Source: Dendrolimus kikuchii (lineage: Eukaryota > Arthropoda > Insecta > Lepidoptera > Lasiocampidae). Taken from it: DNA of 64,000 nucleotides. The position numbers and the translations under genes are program-made. Below the pieces are notes generated by a model. That model searched no databases. It was given only the letters and a program-made list of their open reading frames with translations, and was not told where the DNA came from. Positions 22,650-33,029 of this stretch are shown here, in pieces. How positions within the stretch are numbered: position 1 is the first letter of the stretch; each line of letters starts with the position of its first letter. The stretch is from assembly GCA_019925095.2 (NCBI GenBank), contig CM034394.1, forward strand, positions 24,724,272 to 24,788,271. The letters run 5' to 3'.

Positions 22650-22745
22650 TTTGCTATACAACATGGTAACGCCGCCAGCTTTATGGGAACGTTCCCGATA
22701 AGTGACAGTGGTTTGGGACCAATATTTGGTCTATCATTATACACC
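22650..22745 (+). pseudogene. LINE C-terminal scrap (QRGNAAS tail)
   Basis: Reads AIQHGN-AASFMGTFPISDSGLGPIFGL, very close to the end of the 44.3 kb copy (SDSGLGPITYL). Only about 30 codons remain. Confidence 0.6.
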
Positions 22746-22785
22746 CAATTTTTATTTTTATCTATTATTTAATTTCAACTTTTTT

Positions 22786-22926
22786 TTATTTTTATTGCAG
22801 GAGATCAGCAGACAGGCAGACGGCCCCCTTGATGGAAAGCGGTTACCATCGCCTATGAACATTTGCAACATCAAAGTTGCTACAAATGCGCTGCTGCTCT
22901 TTTGAGGGAGACTGGAACCTGGGCAC
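22786..22926 (-). mobile_element. LINE-tailed SINE, 3' part only
   Basis: Minus strand from CCAGGTTCCAGTCTCCCTCA-like sequence to the T-rich (A-tail) end at 22786-22800. The 5' half is missing. Confidence 0.8.
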
Positions 22927-22929
22927 TTT

Positions 22930-23955
22930 TTTTACAGTGTAGTTTTTTTTTAAAGATAGTTTAGTTTATAATTATATAATTGTGTTATTATTACAAATGT
23001 TTTAAATAATTAGACGCTTTGAGATTTTATATAAAGACTAGGATTCGCTATGATATGATAATTCAATTCAAAATCAATAAATGTCATAAATATTAACAAT
23101 GGATCGTAACATTAATAACTTTATTTTGCTACTAATTTGCGGGAGATATTTTATCATTCTTAAACTTAAGGGATCATTATCTAACTATGGGTACGCTGGT
23201 ATGACCCATTAATGAAATCGAAATCACGTAATTCGAGAGTTTGTGGTAAAGGGTTACTCACAAAATCGTGTGTGGCGCTTATCTTCAATCAATCTCACGA
23301 CCTTGGTATGAGTCAGTCGAGAAACTTCATAGTCCGAGAGACAGACATCCTTTATTGCTATTTGGTTTAGCAGCAGGTCACGACTGTTGGAATGATATGA
23401 CGACAGTGATATTATAGCTTATTCTTGTTTTGTAACTATGACTACACTACTACTACTTACAGCCCTTTTTATTATCTTATTTTTGAAGTGAAACTTCATT
23501 AGAATCGTTGTGATTTGAAACTTGATGAAACGTAAAAAAAGCGACAATAAAAAGAGATAAACACATAAATCTATAGGAGTAAGCATGTGAAAGAATGAGA
23601 TAGAATACATTATATTTAATTATTTGAACACTATGCCCATACAGATATAATTGGAAATGTTTTGAAGTTTATCGCTAATACTTCAAATTTCGTGTTTTAA
23701 ATTTTAAATATATTATAGCGATATAATGTATAAAATATGATGTCACGAAATTTAGAGTCCCTCTCACGCCTTGTCACACTTTGTTCAGTTTGTTACAGTG
23801 TGTGAACTACACACACACACTATTTTTTAAATTATAAAGTGTTTTTTTTTTTAATTATATTTTACAATAAAGAATATTACATTGTTATTCTAGCTGAAAA
23901 CCAGCGGTAGTACTCAATAGTACTACCAGTACTACAATTAGTGTAATGATAGCTA
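22930..23955. other. AT-rich, no gene seen
   Basis: About 1 kb without a recognisable family. ACACACACACAC at 23810-23821 is a short microsatellite. The minus-strand frame 23419-23610 has no domain signature. Confidence 0.5.
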
Positions 23956-23961
23956 TAAAAC

Positions 23962-24153
23962 CTTCCATGATCAAATTGATCGTGTACTAGCAGAAGGTGA
24001 TGTCAGGAGCCTTAAGAACAGATGAGCGTGCATGACAAGAGCTATGAATGTCAAAGAAGCAAGTGAGGTGTGTAAGAATAAGCCTGAATGGCGCTCTGTT
24101 GTTCGTGCCTACCCCGCAAGGGAACTGGCGTGAAGTTATGTATGTATGTATAA
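23962..24153 (+). mobile_element. RTE 3' fragment
   Basis: Plus strand, from the FHDQIDRVLAEGD codons to the stop, with one premature TGA (NRR has become N-R-stop near 24024). Ends ATGTATGTATGTAT. Confidence 0.85.
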
Positions 24154-24212
24154 ATTTCACAAAGTTGCTGCGGACAGGTTATAGAAAGAAAGTACCAACG
24201 AAGTACTTATAA

Positions 24213-24278
24213 TATTACGGTCTTATTCATATTGAGTTAAAGTAAGTTTATCTTAACTCAATCAGAACAAGACCGTTA
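24213..24278. repeat. Short palindromic element
   Basis: ACGGTCTTATTCATATTGAG, then TTAA..., mirrored by CTCAATCAGAACAAGACCGT. An imperfect hairpin with about 28-base arms and a tiny loop; looks like a minimal MITE. Confidence 0.65.
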
Positions 24279-24374
24279 ACATATTACATACAAGCTGTTT
24301 TTGAGAACGATGCTTGCATCAATACATATTTAGTCTTAAAGTGCACATGGAATATTTTTTAGTTTGACGCTTAT

Positions 24375-24605
24375 GGAGAACTCGGATTTCTTATCTATAT
24401 ATAAATATAAATAAATCTTAGAAATGTATGCATGCGCATAACTTGAGAACGACTTTGCAGATTTTGATGAATTTTTTTGTGTATTTGGGTGGGTCCCCCA
24501 GATTATTAAGATTCACAATTGGAACCGATATGTAATGCTACCTTTACGATCGGGTCCTAGGTATTTATTTTTTCAGGGCAGGACACCGTCTACCAGGACC
24601 TCAAG
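24375..24605 (+). mobile_element. Helitron-like fragment
   Basis: Starts near TTATCTATATATAAATATAA and carries AACTTGAGAACGACTTTGCA, GGGTGGGTCCCCCAGATTAT, GGTCCTAGGTATTTATTTTT and a GCAGGACACCGTCTACCAGG end. Same family as 31.9-32.2 kb. Noncoding. Confidence 0.55.
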
Positions 24606-24860
24606 TATTAAATACTTATACGCATATTATTTTCTATAACAATTTTTGCCACTGGCTCGCGGACTACATACAGACGGCATGTGGTTACCAACCGGGTCAG
24701 AGGTAAACAGACGTACATAAATACATGTGTATATACAGAGCGGTTAACTGAGAGCGGTTTTCTTGCCCACATTATATCTAAATATTGGTGTTAAAATGAT
24801 TCATGTTATTTAAATGTGTTTTAATTTTAATTTAATAATGAGATTTCCTTCTTTTGAATT
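24606..24860. other. No gene seen
   Basis: AT-rich; nothing recognised. Confidence 0.45.
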
Positions 24861-24863
24861 TAT

Positions 24864-25070
24864 ACATACATACATAACTTCACGCCAGTTCCCTTGCGGG
24901 GTAGGCACGGACAACAGAGCGCCATTCAGGCTTATTCTTACACACCTCACTTGCTTCTTTGACGTTCATAACTCTTGTCATGCACGCTCGTCTGTTCTTA
25001 AGGCTCCTGACATCGCCTTCTTCACGATCAATTTGATCATGGAAAGTGTGTCGTGGCCTTCTACGACTTT
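24864..25070 (-). mobile_element. RTE 3' fragment with target duplication
   Basis: Minus-strand RTE C-terminus with a 9-base in-frame deletion in the LAEGD segment. CTTTTGAATT flanks it on both sides (about 24852 and 25066). Confidence 0.85.
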
Positions 25071-25302
25071 TGAATTCATCCACATACAAAATGACTATTA
25101 CATTCACATGGCTTCACTTGTGTCATATCTAGTTTTAGGACTAGCTGTGCCCGCGACCTGGTTTGTATGGGACTCCTAGGAATATCATAATTGTTTTATA
25201 GTGCTCTAAAGAAAGTGAATAACAGATATACTAATTTTGACAAAGTTGAATTTAATAAAACAAATCAAATGAAACTAAACTATCAGTACTTAAGAAAGTT
25301 CT

Positions 25303-25530
25303 ACTTCCAATGTGCTACTAATGTGTTGCCAGCCTAGAATTGGAGACAGGAACCTGACCACTAATGCCAGAGTACAACTCAAGTCTCAACTCAAGCGGTA
25401 TACTCTAGACCAGGGATGGTGGCTACCACTGTGGTAGTACCACACCTATGAGCCGCTTTGTCGCTTTCTACTACAGGCCGCCCGGCCGTAGGAATTTGTA
25501 TTCTTGCTCCGTTCTTACACGTATAGCTGT
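25303..25530 (-). mobile_element. LINE-tailed SINE, old diverged copy
   Basis: Minus-strand pieces of the family are visible (GGCCTGTAGTAGAAAGCGAC, CATCCCTGGTCTAGAG, TGGTCAGGTTCCTGTCTCCA) with many changes and a missing LINE tail. Confidence 0.6.
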
Positions 25531-25555
25531 ACGTGTATATCTATCTATATCCATC

Positions 25556-26060
25556 CTAGAGCCCAATTCCGCTATTACGAGCTGGTCAATATCACCGGAC
25601 ACTGTCGTCTCAATCGTAGATTCGCCTAATTTCGGTATCCTGAATCTGGACCCTGGTATCAATGCCACTCTATCTTTACAAATATTTATAAGCAAAAGAT
25701 CAGCAGACAGGCAAACGGCCCACTTGATGGAAAGCGGTTACCATCGCCTATGGACATTAGCAACACCAAAGTTGCTACAAATGCGCTGCTGCTCTCTTAA
25801 GGGAGACTGGAAGCTGGTCATTAAAGCCGTAACACAACTCAAGGTTGTTATGCCGACATATTTTAGACCAGGGGTGGTAGTCATCCAGTCGGGCAAATGC
25901 CTTACCACCTGGCTGTGGGTTGTTAAGTCGCCTCTTACGACAGGCCGCCCGGCCGCAGGAAATTGTATTCTTTCTCCGTTCCTGCACGGATATAATTGAA
26001 TATTCATTTCGGGTGACGCTATTTCTGCTAATGGTAATACCAATATTTTTCTACTACTCT
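25556..26060. mobile_element. MITE (GCCCAATTC family), interrupted by SINE
   Basis: Left half (GAGCCCAATTCCGCTATTAC, ATCACCGGACACTGTCGTCT, ATGCCACTCTATCTTTA) and right half (ATTTCTGCTAATGGTAATAC, TTTTTCTACTACT) match the two halves of the copy at 35.5-36.6 kb. The SINE at 25695-25990 sits between them. Confidence 0.7.
25695..25990 (-). mobile_element. LINE-tailed SINE, long form, inside MITE
   Basis: Minus-strand copy from CCGTGCAGGAACGGAGAAAG to GTCTGCTGATC. The A-tail is short or lost (AAAAGATCAGC). Confidence 0.85.
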
Positions 26061-26283
26061 GGGATTTTGCGTAGAGTATACATAAAGATAATAGACATAA
26101 ACCCTACAGTATCACGTTAGGCTCACACCACTATGGGGTTTATGTCCCCGTGGTGGTTACATTCCCAGTGGTTATATTTGATCAGAAGGTTGCTTATCAG
26201 AAGGTGCTCTTGAGGTGTCAGAGAAATCAAACTAAGTTTTTGGTTTTAACTATTTTAAACGGTTATATTGTTCATATACAAAA

Positions 26284-26381
<98 letters not shown>

Positions 26382-26384
26382 TCG

Positions 26385-26432
<48 letters not shown>

Positions 26433-26587
26433 CGCACACACACGCACACACACGCACGCACACGCACACACACGCACACACACGCACACACACAACGCAC
26501 ACACACGCACACACACGCACACACACGCACACACACGCACACACACACACACGCACACACACGCACACACGCACACACACACACACG

Positions 26588-26652
<65 letters not shown>
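26284..26652. repeat. Compound CA/CG microsatellite, about 370 bp
   Basis: (CA)n, then (CGCA)n of about 55 bases, then (CA)n with regularly spaced CG units, ending in (CA)n and (AT)n. Long frames on both strands (His/Thr and Cys/Val repeats) follow from the repeat and are not proteins. Confidence 0.97.
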
Positions 26653-26907
26653 CCGTGGCTGGCGTGAATATGTTGCCATGTTCAAAATCTCAATTTTACT
26701 GCGGCGTAATTTTAAAGTTTGACTAGTAATGATAAATCGTAATGAAAAGTAATGACTAGTAATGAAAAATCTTAAAAAGTTATGAATATTTCGGACTGGC
26801 AATTTTTTTCCTATAAAAACACAGGCGTAGGAAGCGTGTAAACGAATAAAAAAAAAAGATGTATGTCGAGATATCAATATATTCCCGCCAGCCACGGGTA
26901 TATACGA
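26643..26907. mobile_element. Probable MITE beside microsatellite
   Basis: ATATCCGTGGCTGGCGTGAA (left) and TTCCCGCCAGCCACGGGTAT (right) are inverted copies of about 24-28 bases around 265 noncoding bases. The flanks are TA-rich, so a TA target is possible. Internal GTAATGA repeats at 26728-26768. Confidence 0.6.
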
Positions 26908-26909
26908 GC

Positions 26910-27075
26910 TGTTCTGGCAGACGTTCTTCTGCCCTGAAGAAATAAAATTTAGAACCCGATTCTAGCGCCACCTACCGGGTCCAAATGTAAGCTATCCTAT
27001 GTTTCAAGTCGGATCAAACTGCACACGGTGTGCAAATTTGATTAAAACGGTCAAGTAGTTTAGGAGTCCATCACG
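26910..27075 (-). mobile_element. Helitron-like fragment
   Basis: On the minus strand: AAACTACTTGACCGTTTTAATC, GTAGGTGGCGCTAGAATCGG, TTATTTCTTCAGGGCAGAAG. Same body as other Helitron-like copies. End lost in the neighbouring MITE. Confidence 0.5.
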
Positions 27076-27126
27076 GGCAAACAACGTGACACGTAATTTA
27101 TATATAAACCTATATATATAATATAA

Positions 27127-27352
27127 TATGAGCGGTGACAAAACAACCCACAGCCAAGGGACAGGACACCCTTCCGGTTGGCTACCACCCCTGGTCTAGA
27201 GTATGCCGCCATAAGAACCATGAGTTGTGGTCCGATAGTGGCCAGATTCCAGGTTTCCTTTAGAGAGCAGCAGCACATTGTTAGCACCTTTGGTGCTGCA
27301 AATGTCTATAAGCGATGGTAACCACTTTCCGCTTGTCTGCTGAACTCATGCA
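27127..27352 (+). mobile_element. LINE-tailed SINE, diverged
   Basis: Starts at GCGGTGACAAAACAACCCAC (head core), has GGTCTAGAGTATGCCGCCAT and ends CTGAACTCATGCAAAAAAAT. Confidence 0.8.
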
Positions 27353-27382
27353 AAAAAATGAAATATGGTCAAAATTAGTACA

Positions 27383-27637
27383 CATACATACATACATACA
27401 TAACTTCACGCCAGTTCCCTTGCGGGGTAGGCACGAGCAACAGAGCGCCATTTAGGCCCATTCTTACACACCTCACTTGCTTCTTTGACATTCATAACTC
27501 TTGTCATGCACGCTCGTCTGTTCTTAAGGCTCCTGACATCACCTTCTGCTAGTACACGATCAATTTGATCATGGAAGGTGTATCGTGGCCTTCCACGACT
27601 TCTGCATCCATCCACTTTTGCATTGTATATCTGTTTA
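27383..27637 (-). mobile_element. RTE 3' fragment abutting LINE tail
   Basis: Minus-strand RTE from KQIYNAKVDGCRSRGR to the stop, with CATA repeats at 27383-27399. Its 5' edge passes without a gap into the A-rich tail of the CR1-group LINE (CTGTTTA|TTTGTTTTTATTGC). Confidence 0.85.
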
Positions 27638-30600
27638 TTTGTTTTTATTGCCTGAGGCAGGCAAACAGGCGGACGGTCCACTTAATGGAAAGCGGTTACC
27701 GTCGCCTATGGACGTTTGCAACACCAGGGGCGTTGCCAACGCGTTGCCGGCCTCTAAGAAATTTTATAACGCCCTTCTTAAATGACCCCATGTCGTAGCG
27801 CAGAGGGAAAACTTCGGCGGGGAGTTCTCTCCAGATCATTGTTGTACGCGGAATAAACGTTCTAGAGAACCGTTGCGTAGTTGAGCGTGGGAGCTCCAGG
27901 AAATGGGGGTGAACACCCCGCCGATGGCGAGCGGTGCGGTTGTAAAAATGGGGCGTTGGCACCAAATCAAACAGTTCCTCGGAACACTCTCCGTTGTACA
28001 GGCGGTAGAATACGCAGAGGGACGCAAAGTCTCTCCGAAGGCTAAGCGATTCTAAACCGCCTGTTAGTATGGGATCGTCGACTATACGAACGGCGCGACG
28101 CTGAATGGAGTCGAGAGGGTCAGTCTGGTAAGCTGGTGCTCCAGCCCATAAGTGCGAGCAGTATTCCATATGCGGCCTAACTTGTGCTTTGTAAAGCACA
28201 AGTCTTTGCCGCGGGGTGAAATACTGCTTAGACCGGTTTAGCACACCAAGCTTTTTTGAGGCAAGTTTAGCCTTGCCTTCCAGATGACCCCGAAACTGCA
28301 CGTCGTTCGTTATATCAACGCCTAGAATCCCGATACTGTTGGAGATGGTAAGGGGTGTTCCTTGAAACTGTGGCGCAGGGACAAATGGGGTCTTTTTTGC
28401 AGAGAATGCGCAGACCTGTGTCTTCGTGGGGTTAAATTGGACAAGATTTTGTCGTCCCCATTCGGAGACTCGCTCCAGGGAGTTCTCCACTTCAGACACA
28501 AGTCTGACCCGACTTTCTTCCACTAGCGACTGAGGGGCATTAGCCCGGCTGGTATATCTAGCGTCACCTGTACTGTCATCCGCATAGCAATGAATGTTCT
28601 CTATAGATAACAGATCATTGATATGCAGGATGAACAGTGTAGGTGACAGCACACAGCCTTGAGGCACACCAGCATTGATAGGCTTGGTGGTAGAACAGCA
28701 ACCGTCGACGGCGACCTTGATGCTGCGTCCACCAAGAAAGCTGGATAGCCACTTGCAAAGCCCCTCAGGTATCCCGTACGATGGCAGCTTCGTAAGAAGT
28801 GCCCTATGCCAGACCCGGTCAAAGGCCTTAGTAATGTCAAGACTGACTGCCAAGGCTTCTCCCTTGCTCTCAACGGCTTCTGCCCAACGGTGGGTTAAGT
28901 ATACCAACAGATCCCCAGCGGAACGACCATGACGGAAGCCATATTGCCGGTCGTTGAGTAGCTGGGAATCTTCGAGGTAACCCAGAAGTTGTCCGTTGAT
29001 AATCCGCTCCATCACCTTTGAGAATAAGGAAGTAATCGCTATGGGCCGGTAGTTGGACGGGTCAGTTCTATCACCTTTTTTTGGGATAGGATGCACAAGA
29101 GCAACCTTCCACGAAGACGGGACACAGCTAGTAGTGTAAGAAAGTGTAAAAAGACGGGCCAGGACTGGAGAAAGCTCTGGAGCGCATGTCCTAAGCACAA
29201 TAGCAGGTATACCGTCAGGCCCGGACGACTTCTTGACGTCGAGGCAGCTAAGAGCTCTACGAACCGCTTTTTGGGTAAAGCGAATCTCTTTCATAGAGCT
29301 CCCACACCGCGATACAGTAGGCGGGGTTGCTCCCCCGTCGTCAAGTGTCGAATTGGCCGCAAAGATGTTGCCCAGAAGTTCGGCTTTATCTGTTGCGGTA
29401 TGAGCCTGTTGGTCGTCCGCTGTGCGCAATGATGGAAAGGACGGCCGACAGAAATTGCCCTCGACAGCTTTGGCGAGCGACCAAAATGCTCGCGTTCCAG
29501 AAGGATAGCGAGCAAGCCGTTCGCCTATTCTGCCGATATGCTCAAACTTTGCTCTTGCCAGCCGCTTTTTGAGGGACCAGGTGGCGGCATTGTATTTCTT
29601 TTTTAGATCGGATGTTTTCGGATCCTGACATTGCTTAGCTGCCTTCCAGGTCCGATAAGCTGCCTGCTTTTGCCTAACAGCCTCAGCACACAGCTTATCG
29701 AACCATGGCTGGCTTGAGCCCCCGATTGGAATTACAGAGCTAGGAATGTAACATTCCATACCCTGTAACACCACTTCGGCGACTAAGTCTGCACAAGTGT
29801 CAGGATCATCCGTGGAGAAACAAAGCCGCCTCCATGGGTAGGATGCGTAGAACTCGCGCAATCCATCCCAATCTGCTGACCGATATCGCCACACCTTTCT
29901 TTTCCCATTGGGATTAGCCCGTTGGGGAAAAAGAATGGGCACTTCAGAGGATACCAAACAGTGGTCAGAAGAACCCAGAGGAGCTCTGACCAAGATTTGA
30001 TAGTTCTCTGGGTGTGTGGTCAGCAGAAGGTCCAACAAAGAGGGCTCGTGGTCCACTCGGTCCGGTATACGGGTAAATCCCGTGACCAATTGAGTGAAAC
30101 CATAGGCGAGAGCAAAGTCGCGGGCAGTAGTACCTGGCAGATCAGTCCTCGGAGAACCCAACCATTCGGTATGGTGGGCGTTAAAGTCTCCAAGGATGAT
30201 TATTTCTGCGGAAGGATACTGCCCGAAAACTCTGTCGGTCGCGTCTTGGACATGCCCGAAGAAATGAGCTATCTCAGTCCTGTCGCATTCTCTGCTGTGG
30301 GACCTATATAGGCACGAGTAAATTCGGGTGGAACCACCGAAATCGACCCGTACCCACAAGGTGGATAGGTCCCTGTTTTCAAGGCCGTGGAGACGGCGAC
30401 AACAAATATCCTCACGAACAAACAAACAAACCCCGGCTTTTGGAAGGAATTTGTGTTCCAGACTGTAGCCGGGGTAGTTTAGATATGACGTGTCCGCAGG
30501 GGAGGAAATTTGCGTCTCCGTCAGAAACAATAAGGCCGGCTTCGTCGTCTCGAGATGTTGATGGACGGCGTTAAGATTGGCGTGTATGCCCCTGATGTTG

Positions 30601-31005
30601 CAGAAATCCACCCGAAGTGTGGAAGTCAGGTCCGCTGAGTTACTTTTATTATTTCTTTGACGGCTCATTGAAAAGAAAATTTAAGAAGAGAGTTGGAAGT
30701 GTGACAATATCAGCGTAAAGAGGATAAAGCGGAAAGTGATTTGGCCACACAAACCTGCAGGTTATGTGATTAGCTGATGCGGGGCACGGAAGGGCCCCCG
30801 GTCCTCCCCGGGGAGCATTGCCGGGTCCACGTCCGGTCACCAACCGGCACGACAATGCTCCCCAAGATTATGCGCCAGTTGGTGGGTAGCAGCCTCCATG
30901 GGACCGGTTAGTCCGGGTTCGGGACCCCTACTACCTGGCGGGCGGCCAGCGGGCAACCGTTTCACCGGGTCTCCCTGACCCCCGCCCCACCTCATCACGC
31001 CTACA
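27638..31005 (-). mobile_element. CR1-group non-LTR retrotransposon, near full-length
   Basis: Minus-strand element: GC-rich 5' region (about 30670-31005), intact ORF (27696-30668), and a short 3' end overlapping the last codons (GTTGCAAACGTCCATAGGCG, GGTAACCGCTTTCC), then CAATAAAAACAAATAAA. The base composition of the ORF is clearly GC-richer than its surroundings. The 5' boundary is approximate, set by where GC-rich sequence stops. No separate ORF1 is evident; a 68-codon frame at 30649-30855 overlaps the ORF start but has no gag-like motif. Confidence 0.9.
27696..30668 (-). CDS. Endonuclease-reverse transcriptase of CR1-group LINE (990 aa, intact)
   Basis: Mobilises its own RNA by target-primed reverse transcription. 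The N-terminal apurinic-type endonuclease (about residues 18-245) shows LTETQIS (49-55), GDFNAH (160-165) and SSDH (233-236). The reverse transcriptase (about 465-760) shows SSGPDGIPAIVL (481-492), NYRPIAITSLFSKVMERIIN (539-558), LDITKAFDRVW (motif A, 610-620), GVPQGCVLSPTLF (667-679) and the catalytic YADD (695-698). The C-terminal region includes YCSHLWAGAP and FYNRTARHRRGVHPHFLELP. No stop or frameshift in 990 codons, and all visible catalytic residues are kept, so it may be a young and perhaps competent copy. The YADDST motif and overall layout fit the CR1/Jockey side of non-LTR elements; Daphne-like is my best guess for the clade. The first ATG of the frame is used; no ORF1 partner is seen. 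Confidence 0.92.
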   Translation of the reverse strand: MSRQRNNKSNSADLTSTLRVDFCNIRGIHANLNAVHQHLETTKPALLFLTETQISSPADTSYLNYPGYSLEHKFLPKAGVCLFVREDICCRRLHGLENRDLSTLWVRVDFGGSTRIYSCLYRSHSRECDRTEIAHFFGHVQDATDRVFGQYPSAEIIILGDFNAHHTEWLGSPRTDLPGTTARDFALAYGFTQLVTGFTRIPDRVDHEPSLLDLLLTTHPENYQILVRAPLGSSDHCLVSSEVPILFPQRANPNGKRKVWRYRSADWDGLREFYASYPWRRLCFSTDDPDTCADLVAEVVLQGMECYIPSSVIPIGGSSQPWFDKLCAEAVRQKQAAYRTWKAAKQCQDPKTSDLKKKYNAATWSLKKRLARAKFEHIGRIGERLARYPSGTRAFWSLAKAVEGNFCRPSFPSLRTADDQQAHTATDKAELLGNIFAANSTLDDGGATPPTVSRCGSSMKEIRFTQKAVRRALSCLDVKKSSGPDGIPAIVLRTCAPELSPVLARLFTLSYTTSCVPSSWKVALVHPIPKKGDRTDPSNYRPIAITSLFSKVMERIINGQLLGYLEDSQLLNDRQYGFRHGRSAGDLLVYLTHRWAEAVESKGEALAVSLDITKAFDRVWHRALLTKLPSYGIPEGLCKWLSSFLGGRSIKVAVDGCCSTTKPINAGVPQGCVLSPTLFILHINDLLSIENIHCYADDSTGDARYTSRANAPQSLVEESRVRLVSEVENSLERVSEWGRQNLVQFNPTKTQVCAFSAKKTPFVPAPQFQGTPLTISNSIGILGVDITNDVQFRGHLEGKAKLASKKLGVLNRSKQYFTPRQRLVLYKAQVRPHMEYCSHLWAGAPAYQTDPLDSIQRRAVRIVDDPILTGGLESLSLRRDFASLCVFYRLYNGECSEELFDLVPTPHFYNRTARHRRGVHPHFLELPRSTTQRFSRTFIPRTTMIWRELPAEVFPLRYDMGSFKKGVIKFLRGRQRVGNAPGVANVHRRR

Positions 31006-31069
31006 AGAATGAAGTGTACTTAACACGAATCCTGATCCAAATTACGCTAATATTGACTCACTTCGGGAA

Positions 31070-31192
31070 AAGGGGGACTGGAACCTGGCCACTAATACCG
31101 GAACACAACTCAAGGTTGTTATGGCGGCATACTCTAGACCAGGGGTGGTCGCCATCCAGTCGAGCAAATACTCTACCACCTGGCTGTTGGTT
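31070..31192 (-). mobile_element. LINE-tailed SINE, central fragment
   Basis: Minus-strand fragment from AACAGCCAGGTGGTAGAGTA to GGTTCCAGTCCCCCTTT; head and LINE tail are missing. Confidence 0.75.
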
Positions 31193-31410
31193 GTTTATAA
31201 CGTCGGGAGTTAACATTCGTCATTGTTAATGGGAGATGGTGGCATATATGACATTGTTAATGTGGCTATTTTAAAAACTATGAGGAAAAATTACCTTTTT
31301 GTTGCTGCTATTGAAAAACAATGCTTTTTTAGGGTCATTAGTGAAATAAAACCAAAATGTCGAAAATTGCATATCCTACATTGTTAATAGGGACAGGCGA
31401 TATCATCACG

Positions 31411-31495
31411 CTAAGACCAATAGGAGCGGAGCAGCAATGAAAAATGTTTCAAAATCGGGGCACTTTGAAAACATATTCCACGCGGGCACAGCTAG
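31411..31495 (+). mobile_element. Helitron 3' end fragment
   Basis: CACGCTAAGACCAATAGGAG, GTTTCAAAATCGGGGC, ATTCCACGCGGGCACAGCTAG followed by T. Same family as the array at 55.3-56.2 kb, with the CTAG|T terminus expected of Helitrons. Confidence 0.75.
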
Positions 31496-31880
31496 TGTTG
31501 AATAAAGGGCGGCCTGAGATTGATCAAGTGTGGCCAGTAGCTTGCTTTAGACGGGCCCTGTATCAAAATGTATTGCGGAGCCCAAAGGAAGGGTAACGTG
31601 TTTTATAAAAGCAACAATAAATGGTCGAATCGAATTAAAATTATATATCGATTATAAGTTATTACTTATACTTAGTGCTCTTAGGAGCTATGTTAGACAA
31701 ACAATTCAAATCAAAGAAACACTTTTCTCGCCTTTTCTTCGGCAAACTTATTTATCAAATCATCTATAGCTGAAGATGATTTCAGTTTTGCTAGATTTTC
31801 TGCCTGTATAGACAATAATGACAAGTCTGATAGCCGTTTCCGTTGGACCAGCAGTTATTCTCAAAAGTGTTATTTCTAGA
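31496..31880. other. No gene seen
   Basis: AT-rich; nothing recognised. Confidence 0.45.
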
Positions 31881-31883
31881 TAT

Positions 31884-32215
31884 ATATAAAAGAAAGTCAT
31901 GTTAGTTACACTATTTATATATGACTCAAGAACGGCTTTACCGATTTGGCTGAAAATTGGTGAGGAGGTAGCTTAGAACCAGGAGACGGACATAGGATAT
32001 TTTCTATCCCGTTAGAACCGGTAAGTGGCGCTGAGATCGGGTTCTAGAATCCTCCTAATCACCTGGACCGATTTTGGTGATTTTGTTTTTGTGTGTTTGA
32101 GTGGATCCCCAGATGGTTTAAATCCATAATTGGAACCAGTAGGTGGCGCTGGGATCGTGTCCTAGGTTTTTATTTTTTCAGAGCAGGACGTCTGCCGGGG
32201 CCGCTATTAATCTAT
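31884..32215 (+). mobile_element. Helitron-like element
   Basis: From TATATATAAAAGAAAGTCATG through AACGGCTTTACCGATTTGGC and two GGAACC..GTAGGTGGCGCT..-like segments (about 32008-32045 and 32122-32160) to CAGGACGTCTGCCGGGGCCGC. The repeated GGTGGCGCTGGGATCG-like stretch indicates an internal duplication. Noncoding. Confidence 0.6.
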
Positions 32216-32645
32216 AAAAGATTGTGGATAATATTTTAAGAATTTTTTCAAACACACTTTCGGAGCCCCTGTGGCCTGGGGGCCCTGGATCATTGATACA
32301 GCTGATACGGCGGTAGCTACGACCCTGAGTGAGGCTTTCAAGAGAGTTCTCTGGTAATGACAATCTCAAGATTTTTTACAGTTTCGATGATATCGACTTT
32401 CACACCATTCAATTCAAGCTGAGGAAGGGTACATCAGTCTATCTTAGAGATTAGCCTAGAACTAACTATTTATAACTTTTGTCTTTTGAGGGCTTATTGA
32501 TAGACCGTAGTTTGCAGTTACTTTATTAACTAACTAGCAGTTGTCTGGAGTACTCAGGACTTTTTTTACTTTGTGAATTATCGAAATGATTTATTGCCTC
32601 TTCGGGTGATCAGAGTTGTTCTCACGCTTATGTATTAGCGTATTT
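32216..32645. other. No gene seen
   Basis: Nothing firmly recognised. CTCTTCGGGTGATCAGAGTTG at 32598-32618 resembles the SSGDQRAG codons of the LINE tail at 62.05 kb, but is too short to call. Confidence 0.4.
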
Positions 32646-32649
32646 ATAA

Positions 32650-32826
32650 GTGGACTGGCACATGTTGTCCTGCTCTGAAAAATCGAAATTTGTCCACTTG
32701 TCGATCCTATGGTGAATCTAAACCATCCCGGGGCCCACCTAAATATGTCATCAAAATCGGTCTAACCATTTAGGAGGAGTTCAGTGACATACATACGAAC
32801 AGAAGAATTTTTTGATTAAACCCACT
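32650..32826 (-). mobile_element. Helitron-like fragment
   Basis: Minus strand: CTCCTAAATGGTTAGACCGA, GGTTTAGATTCACCATAGGA, TTTTTCAGAGCAGGACAACA. Opposite in orientation to the copy at 31.9-32.2 kb. Confidence 0.5.
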
Positions 32827-32828
32827 TA

Positions 32829-33029
32829 TCTATACTAATATTATAAAGACGTAAAGTTTGTGAGTTTGTGACGTTGTAGGGGGTAATCTCTGGATCTACT
32901 AAACCGATTTTAAAAATTCTTTTACAATTCGAAAGCTACGTTAATAGGGAGTGTCACAGGTTATATAACATCACGCTATATATCACGGGAGCGGGACAGA
33001 GTGTGGGTAAAACCGCGCCGGGCGACTAG
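32829..33029 (+). mobile_element. Short nonautonomous Helitron, 201 bp
   Basis: Begins TCTATACTAATATTATAAAG after an A and ends GCGCCGGGCGACTAG before a T, the A|T insertion and TC...CTAG termini of Helitrons. A GC-rich hairpin-prone stretch (CCGCGCCGGGCG) precedes CTAG. No coding capacity. Confidence 0.85.

Noticed and set aside
26250..26895. Long reading frames rich in His/Thr or Cys/Val on both strands
   Set aside because: Direct translation of the CA/GT microsatellite in several frames; no complexity or conserved domain.
27637..27660. Possible insertion of the LINE into an existing RTE copy
   Set aside because: The RTE sequence does not resume beyond the LINE 5' end near 31.0 kb, so simple adjacency or a 5'-truncated RTE insertion at the LINE tail is as likely.
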